From NCBI GenBank assembly GCA_031378715.1, contig JANNEN010000032.1, positions 1-10,640 on the forward strand: DNA of 10,640 nucleotides, given 5' to 3'. Origin of the DNA: Emticicia sp031378715 (GTDB taxonomy: Bacteria; Bacteroidota; Bacteroidia; Cytophagales; Spirosomataceae). Below the pieces are notes generated by a model. It was not told the origin of the DNA and ran no database searches. It was given only the letters and a program-made list of their open reading frames with translations. Made by a program: the position numbers and the translations under genes. Below, in pieces: positions 6,775 through 10,640 of the stretch (positions within the stretch are counted from its first letter, which is position 1; every line of letters starts with the position of its first letter).

Positions 6775-7066
6775 AGTTAGATACAGTAGGGGTGAAAAAA
6801 CAAGTAATAGGCACTTACAAGTAAACGGTTGAGATAATCGAATATTTTAATTTGACCTACTTGAAATTTTCATGAAGGTTTGACTTAATTGAAATGGCAT
6901 AATTTTGAGATAATCTTTGATTTTAAGATGAAAATAGGTAAAAAAGTACCCAACCCTACAATATGATTGCTTTTTAGCGTTTTGTAAATATTAAAAGTGT
7001 GACTTTATTCGGTTTGAATAGTCCAAGTTTTATGTATTGTGCTTTTTTTAACTAAATTTTATCCCA
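6775..7066. other. Divergent spacer with nested direct repeats
   Basis: This spacer separates the HAD phosphatase gene (minus) from the lipoprotein gene (plus) and should hold both promoters. Two exact copies of TTGAGATAATC (6829-6839 and 6905-6915, 76 bases apart) flank two near-copies of a 17-base motif beginning TTTGAC and ending TTGAAAT (6851-6867 and 6879-6895, 15 of 17 identical, 28 bases apart). No exact TAnnTTTG box is present for either gene. The nearest plus-strand candidate is TTTG at 6981-6984 followed by a poor TATTCGGTTTG at 7006-7016. No open reading frame, tRNA or terminator is visible. Confidence 0.55.
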
Positions 7067-8326
7067 ATGAAAAATCATTTTTTTTGCAAAATTTCATTAT
7101 CTCTACTATTTTTTGGTGTTATGTTGAGTTCGTGCGAAACGACTGACACAGGTAGCGTTCCGACACCTGCCAACGCTCCAACGACTAACTTTTTGACAGG
7201 TACGGGCATCATCAGTCAAGATGCTTCTGTCACGGTAGGAGCAGAATTTACAGTAAACCTCACGGCTACCCAAGGTACGAAGGCTTTGAAAGTATTGACA
7301 GTTCAAGAAGGTAGCACAACGATTCCGTTGGAAAGAATCAAGATTAATACCGCGGCGGCTTCTTCAAACCCAATTTTATTATTTGCGGCCGATAAAGCCA
7401 AACTTGATTACAAAATTACCGTTAAATCTCACAGTGATATTTCTGCAAAAATCTATTCATTTATAATCGAAGACGAAGGCGGTTTGAAAAGTACAAAAAC
7501 CGTCACGATTACGACAACGGGTGTAGCTCCAACGGTCGAAATGAAATCAGCCGATAGCCTTGGCATTGGACCAAATGCCTTATTTTCGACTACTTTTAAG
7601 GTCACAAAAGGCTCTTCGGCCTTGAAAACCATCGAAGTACAAGAAAATGGTATGAAAATAGCCGATTTGTCGAGGGTCTTTTATGATAAAATTACTGCTC
7701 CTTTTATGGCAAATCCTCAAACGGTTTTGGCAGAAGATAAAGATGCTTTTAGCAAATCAATCATTATCAGTACCCCAGCCATGAACGGAAAGTATGTTTA
7801 TACTTTTATTTTTACTGATGAAACAGGCCTTACAAAATCATCGAAAGTGACCGTAAGTGTTGGTAATAACGTAGAACTAATTGCGGGTGCATTGCTTAAT
7901 GCGGCAGGTCCCGACGGCACGGGAGGCTTGGATTTGGACACTGGAAAAGGTACGGGTTCAACGTCAGCTACTTCAAAACTCAGAGATGAAGGCATTGATA
8001 TTGGTGAGCCATTGGCAACCAACTGGAAGCAACAAGTTTCGGGAGTAAATGGCTCGGTTGTGAAATATATTGTGAAGGGTAAAAATGGCGTTGCGGATAA
8101 TTTTACTTTTGCGGGCGTAACGACCAAAGAAGAAATTGCCGCTCTGTTTGCCAAGGGCGTAGATTTTACTTTGAAAAACGGTACTCGTTCGATTAGCAAT
8201 AAAGTTGCAACGGGTGATATTTTAATTGTTCAAAACGGCACAAAATTCTATCTCCTGAGCATGAAGTCGGTTAGCGTTACCAAAGATGATAACGATGATA
8301 GATATGTGATTGATATAAAGAAATAA
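7067..8326 (+). CDS. Secreted lipoprotein with two related beta-rich domains
   Basis: This 419-residue protein starts with a lipoprotein signal peptide: short charged start, hydrophobic core, and lipobox MLSSC with the acylated Cys at 23. It should be anchored in the outer membrane or on the cell surface. A Pro/Thr linker (about 24-40) leads to two related beta-rich domains, about 40-150 and 152-266. They share the ALK--(x)VQE pattern (ALKVLTVQEG at 73-82, ALKTIEVQEN at 185-194) and similar ends (YSFIIEDEGGLKSTKTVTI at 130-148, YTFIFTDETGLTKSSKVTV at 245-263), resembling Ig or PKD-like folds. A third, different domain (267-419) opens with a Gly/Asp-rich segment (AGPDGTGGLDLDTG) and contains NWKQQVSGVNGS. 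I recall similar C-terminal domains in other Bacteroidota lipoproteins but know no function. No catalytic motif is visible; adhesion or glycan binding is speculation. The gene stands alone and ends at a strong terminator. Confidence 0.85.
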   Translation: MKNHFFCKISLSLLFFGVMLSSCETTDTGSVPTPANAPTTNFLTGTGIISQDASVTVGAEFTVNLTATQGTKALKVLTVQEGSTTIPLERIKINTAAASSNPILLFAADKAKLDYKITVKSHSDISAKIYSFIIEDEGGLKSTKTVTITTTGVAPTVEMKSADSLGIGPNALFSTTFKVTKGSSALKTIEVQENGMKIADLSRVFYDKITAPFMANPQTVLAEDKDAFSKSIIISTPAMNGKYVYTFIFTDETGLTKSSKVTVSVGNNVELIAGALLNAAGPDGTGGLDLDTGKGTGSTSATSKLRDEGIDIGEPLATNWKQQVSGVNGSVVKYIVKGKNGVADNFTFAGVTTKEEIAALFAKGVDFTLKNGTRSISNKVATGDILIVQNGTKFYLLSMKSVSVTKDDNDDRYVIDIKK

Positions 8327-8346
8327 GTGGTTGAACTGATGTCATC

Positions 8347-8382
8347 AAAAAGCCTGATTAAGATTCTTAATCAGGCTTTTTT
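8347..8382 (+). terminator. Bidirectional terminator between the lipoprotein gene and alaS
   Basis: A perfect 11-base-pair stem (8352-8362 with 8366-8376, arm GCCTGATTAAG) closes on the 3-base loop ATT. It is flanked by five A residues before and six T residues after, so it terminates plus-strand transcripts 26 bases past the lipoprotein stop. The flanking A run provides the T run for minus-strand transcripts coming from alaS, which ends at 8421. Confidence 0.95.
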
Positions 8383-8420
8383 CTTAATTTTTGGGTCGAA
8401 AAAAAAGTTCGCTCCACAAA

Positions 8421-10640
8421 TCACACAAAACTTTTCCCCTTCTCAATCGCTCGTTCGAGTCCGCTGAGGTCGCTGCCGCCCGCCGTGGCAAAATACGGCT
8501 GACCTCCACCACCACCTTTCATTTCTTTGGCGAGTTCCTTCACGATATTTCCTGCGTGGAGGTTTTTATCGTGTATCACAGTTTCATCAATAATGACCGC
8601 AATTTGGGGTTTTCCGCCAATTTCTGCTCCTAAAACCCCGTAGAAATTGCCTAATTTGTTTTTTAAATCAAAACAAAGTTGTTTTAAAGCATCAGCAGAT
8701 GGTACATTTACTTTGGCCGTAATTACGTTTACTCCATTAATATTTACGGCAGTTTTGGCCAATTCATTTTTGAGTTCTTGCAGTTTTTCGTTTTCCAAAA
8801 CCTCTACTTTTTTCTGTAAAAGGACTTTTTCGGCAAGCAAAGCTTCAACAGATTTGATTAAATCTTGCCCACGAAGTAATTCTTTGAGTTGCGTATTAAT
8901 TGATAATTGTTCATTGATAATTGAAAGTGCTTTTTCGCCAACCAATGCTTCCACCCGACGAACACCAGCGGCAACCGAACCCTCCGAAACAAATTTAAAC
9001 AAACCGATTTTACCCGTTGAACTTGCGTGAGTACCGCCGCAAAGTTCGACCGAAAATTGGGGATCAAATATGACTACTCGCACAAAATCTCCGTATTTTT
9101 CACCAAAAGTTGCCGTTGCTCCAAGTGCAACAGCCTCAGCAATCGGAATATTTACTTTGGTTTCTAATGGAATATTCTGACGGATTTTTTCATTGACAAT
9201 ATCCTCAATTTTGCCCAATTCCTCATCGGTCACTTTGGCAAAATGCGAAAAGTCAAAGCGGGTAATGGCCTCATCTTGATACGACCCTTTCTGCACGATG
9301 TGTGTACCCAAAACTTTCCGCATGGCGGCCAGCATCAGGTGCGTAACGGTATGCGTCGAGCGGATTTTATCTCTCCGATTTTCATCAATTTCTGCAATTA
9401 CCAATGAACAATTATCAATTACCAATTTTTCAAAATTAGGGTCGTCAGAAATATGAATAAACAAATCATTCTCTTTCTTTGTGTCCTTTATTTTGATCGA
9501 AAGTGGAACACCTGATAATTGATAATTGATGATTGATAATTGACCACTGTCACCCACTTGCCCGCCCATTTCGGCATAGAAAGGCGTTTTATCAAGCACA
9601 ATATGGTATTCATCGCCCCGAGTGGACGCTCCTGTTTTGGTTTTTACCTTGCGGTATTTTACAATATTTGCTTCGCAAGAAACTTCGTCATAACCCACAA
9701 AACTGAAGTCCGAAAACTCTCCCTCTGGGGGCTGGGGCATCTCAACCCAGTCAGTTGCCTCTTTTGCAGAGTCTTGTCTTGACCGAGTTTTTTGTTCCAA
9801 AAGGGCTTTTTCAAAACCCGCTTCGTCAATTTTTAGTCCTTTTTCTTTGGCCAAAAGTGCCGTTAAATCAACGGGAAAACCGTAAGTATCCGACAATTCA
9901 AAAACTACATTTCCGTCTATTGTCCCCCCCCTGGGGGTTAGGGGGCTTATCGCCTCAAATCGCTTGATACCCGTTTCGAGGGTTCGCAAGAAAGATTTTT
10001 CTTCTTCTTCCACAACCCGACTCACAAAATCTTGTTGGGCTTTTAGTTCGGGAAAAACATCGGCAAATTGTTCGGCCAAAACGGGCACTAATTTACTCAT
10101 AAATGGCTCATTGAAACCCAAATATGAATATCCGTATCTGACAGCACGACGTAAAATCCTCCGCACAACATAACCCGCCTTGGCATTGGAAGGGAGTTGT
10201 CCGTCGGCAATCGTGAAGGCCACGGCTCGCAGGTGGTCGGCTATTACTCGCATGGCCACATCGACATAGCTATCCGATGAAAGCGTGCCGTCGGGCGGCG
10301 TTCCGCTTTCGCCATATTTCTTACCCGACATTTGCTCAATTACTTGAATTATATTCTGAAAAACATCGGTATCATAGTTTGATTTTTTGCCTTGAATCGC
10401 CATGCAAAGGCGTTCAAAACCCATGCCCGTATCAACGTGTTTTGCAGGAAGCGGCACAAGCGATTTGTCGGCTTTTCGCTCAAACTGCATAAATACATTA
10501 TTCCAGATTTCAACCACTTGCGGGTGGTCGTTATTGACCAAATCTTTGCCACTTATGGTATCAACTTCGGCTTGGTCACGGAGGTCAATATGAATTTCGG
10601 AGCAAGGGCCGCAGGGGCCAGTATCGCCCATTTCCCAAAA
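8421..10640 (-). CDS. alaS: Alanyl-tRNA synthetase, lacking its N-terminal part at the window edge
   Basis: AlaRS charges tRNA-Ala with alanine and clears mischarged Ser/Gly. The reading enters at 10640 with FWE before MGDTGPCGPCSEIH, so it is open at the edge; about 160-170 N-terminal residues (motifs 1 and 2) are missing. Counting from that internal Met, 736 residues are seen: class II motif 3 (VDTGMGFERL, 66-75), the tRNA-recognition helices (about 130-170, RAVAFTIADGQLPSNA), the editing domain with HTVTH (427-431) and CGGTH (531-535) as zinc ligands, a coiled-coil linker (about 565-625) and the C-Ala domain with GGGGGQPYFATAGG (706-719). All expected motifs are intact. Oddly, five short repeat-derived segments are read in frame: ISPLTPRGGTI (about 228-238), MPQPPEGE (about 298-305), QLSIINYQLS (364-373), LVIDNCSLVIA (403-413) and LSIINEQLSIN (569-579). 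They fall in loops or linkers, so the enzyme is probably functional. Confidence 0.97.
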   Translation of the reverse strand, partial: FWEMGDTGPCGPCSEIHIDLRDQAEVDTISGKDLVNNDHPQVVEIWNNVFMQFERKADKSLVPLPAKHVDTGMGFERLCMAIQGKKSNYDTDVFQNIIQVIEQMSGKKYGESGTPPDGTLSSDSYVDVAMRVIADHLRAVAFTIADGQLPSNAKAGYVVRRILRRAVRYGYSYLGFNEPFMSKLVPVLAEQFADVFPELKAQQDFVSRVVEEEEKSFLRTLETGIKRFEAISPLTPRGGTIDGNVVFELSDTYGFPVDLTALLAKEKGLKIDEAGFEKALLEQKTRSRQDSAKEATDWVEMPQPPEGEFSDFSFVGYDEVSCEANIVKYRKVKTKTGASTRGDEYHIVLDKTPFYAEMGGQVGDSGQLSIINYQLSGVPLSIKIKDTKKENDLFIHISDDPNFEKLVIDNCSLVIAEIDENRRDKIRSTHTVTHLMLAAMRKVLGTHIVQKGSYQDEAITRFDFSHFAKVTDEELGKIEDIVNEKIRQNIPLETKVNIPIAEAVALGATATFGEKYGDFVRVVIFDPQFSVELCGGTHASSTGKIGLFKFVSEGSVAAGVRRVEALVGEKALSIINEQLSINTQLKELLRGQDLIKSVEALLAEKVLLQKKVEVLENEKLQELKNELAKTAVNINGVNVITAKVNVPSADALKQLCFDLKNKLGNFYGVLGAEIGGKPQIAVIIDETVIHDKNLHAGNIVKELAKEMKGGGGGQPYFATAGGSDLSGLERAIEKGKSFV
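8894..8924 (+). repeat. AT-rich heptamer block A inside alaS
   Basis: Four consecutive 7-base units, TATTAAT, TGATAAT, TGTTCAT and TGATAAT, followed by TGA. In the alaS frame (minus strand) the block encodes LSIINEQLSIN in the linker between the editing domain and the coiled coil. A 26-base core (8898-8923) recurs in inverted orientation at 9395-9420 with one mismatch. Confidence 0.85.
9395..9424 (-). repeat. AT-rich heptamer block B inside alaS, inverted relative to A
   Basis: On the minus strand this reads as 7-base units TGGTAAT, TGATAAT, TGTTCAT and TGGTAAT followed by TG. It matches block A in 25 of 26 bases (9395-9420 against 8898-8923) but points the opposite way. It encodes LVIDNCSLVIA just before the editing domain. 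Confidence 0.85.
9513..9542 (+). repeat. AT-rich heptamer block C inside alaS
   Basis: Four 7-base units, TGATAAT, TGATAAT, TGATGAT and TGATAAT, followed by TGA. In the alaS frame it encodes QLSIINYQLS, inserted after the conserved FYAEMGGQVGDSG segment. Although 7 is not a multiple of 3, the alaS frame stays open. Confidence 0.9.
9716..9740. repeat. GC-rich foldback element E inside alaS (decayed)
   Basis: A C-rich arm (about 9717-9725), then TGGGGG and CTGGGGC. It resembles element D at 9923-9947 in a worn form. In alaS it encodes MPQPPEGE in a variable segment before FVGYDEV. Its relation to D is plausible but not certain, because low-complexity GC tracts can look alike by chance. Confidence 0.5.
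9923..9947. repeat. GC-rich foldback element D inside alaS
   Basis: Eight C residues (9924-9931), T, five G (9933-9937), TTA, five G (9941-9945), then CT. The C run can pair with either G run, giving alternative hairpins. In alaS the element encodes ISPLTPRGGT in a loop just before the conserved VFELSDTYGFP motif. The base composition differs sharply from the surrounding AT-rich gene. Confidence 0.75.

Noticed and set aside
8391..9030. Plus-strand open frames antisense to alaS
   Set aside because: They mirror conserved AlaRS coding sequence and have no supporting signals.
8894..9542. CRISPR-like array in alaS
   Set aside because: The repeats are 7-base units in three separate blocks of mixed orientation, with no regular spacers and within an intact coding frame.
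10349..10631. alaS starting at the ATG at 10631
   Set aside because: That Met lies inside the conserved FWEMGDTGPCGPCSE segment, and the frame continues to the window edge, so it is internal.

Overview
The window suggests a member of the Bacteroidota, probably of the Cytophagales. The evidence is a fairly AT-rich genome, almost no Shine-Dalgarno sequences, one clear Bacteroidota-type promoter (TTTA-N19-TAAATTTG), a Bacteroidota-style lipoprotein, a zapA-rny gene pair preceded by a small coiled-coil gene, and AT-rich heptamer repeats inside a housekeeping gene. I do not assign a genus.

Layout. Eight of the nine genes lie on the minus strand. From left to right they are: the 5' end of acs (acetyl-CoA synthetase, cut by the left edge); rny (RNase Y) with an intrinsic terminator behind it; zapA; a coiled-coil gene of unknown function; metZ (O-succinylhomoserine sulfhydrylase type); a small PlsC-like acyltransferase; a membrane-embedded site-2 protease (M50); and a YihX-like HAD phosphatase. 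After a 292-base divergent spacer there is one plus-strand gene, a secreted lipoprotein with two related beta-rich domains. A strong bidirectional terminator separates it from convergent alaS (alanyl-tRNA synthetase), whose N-terminal coding part lies beyond the right edge.

How the genes relate. This is mostly core housekeeping: acetate activation, RNA turnover, division-ring assembly, homocysteine synthesis, lipid acylation, membrane proteolysis and tRNA charging. Likely transcription units on the minus strand are HAD phosphatase plus site-2 protease (30-base gap), the acyltransferase with its own promoter and perhaps metZ, and coiled-coil gene plus zapA plus possibly rny. The zapA-rny spacer is long (248 bases), pyrimidine-rich on the transcribed strand, and carries a stable hairpin.

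I found no defence system, phage, insertion sequence, CRISPR array or tRNA. The most unusual content is in alaS, where three AT-rich heptamer-repeat blocks and two GC-rich foldback blocks sit in frame between intact catalytic and editing motifs. Next are the uncharacterised coiled-coil gene beside zapA, the lipoprotein with an unassigned C-terminal domain, and several small palindromes and direct repeats in spacers.
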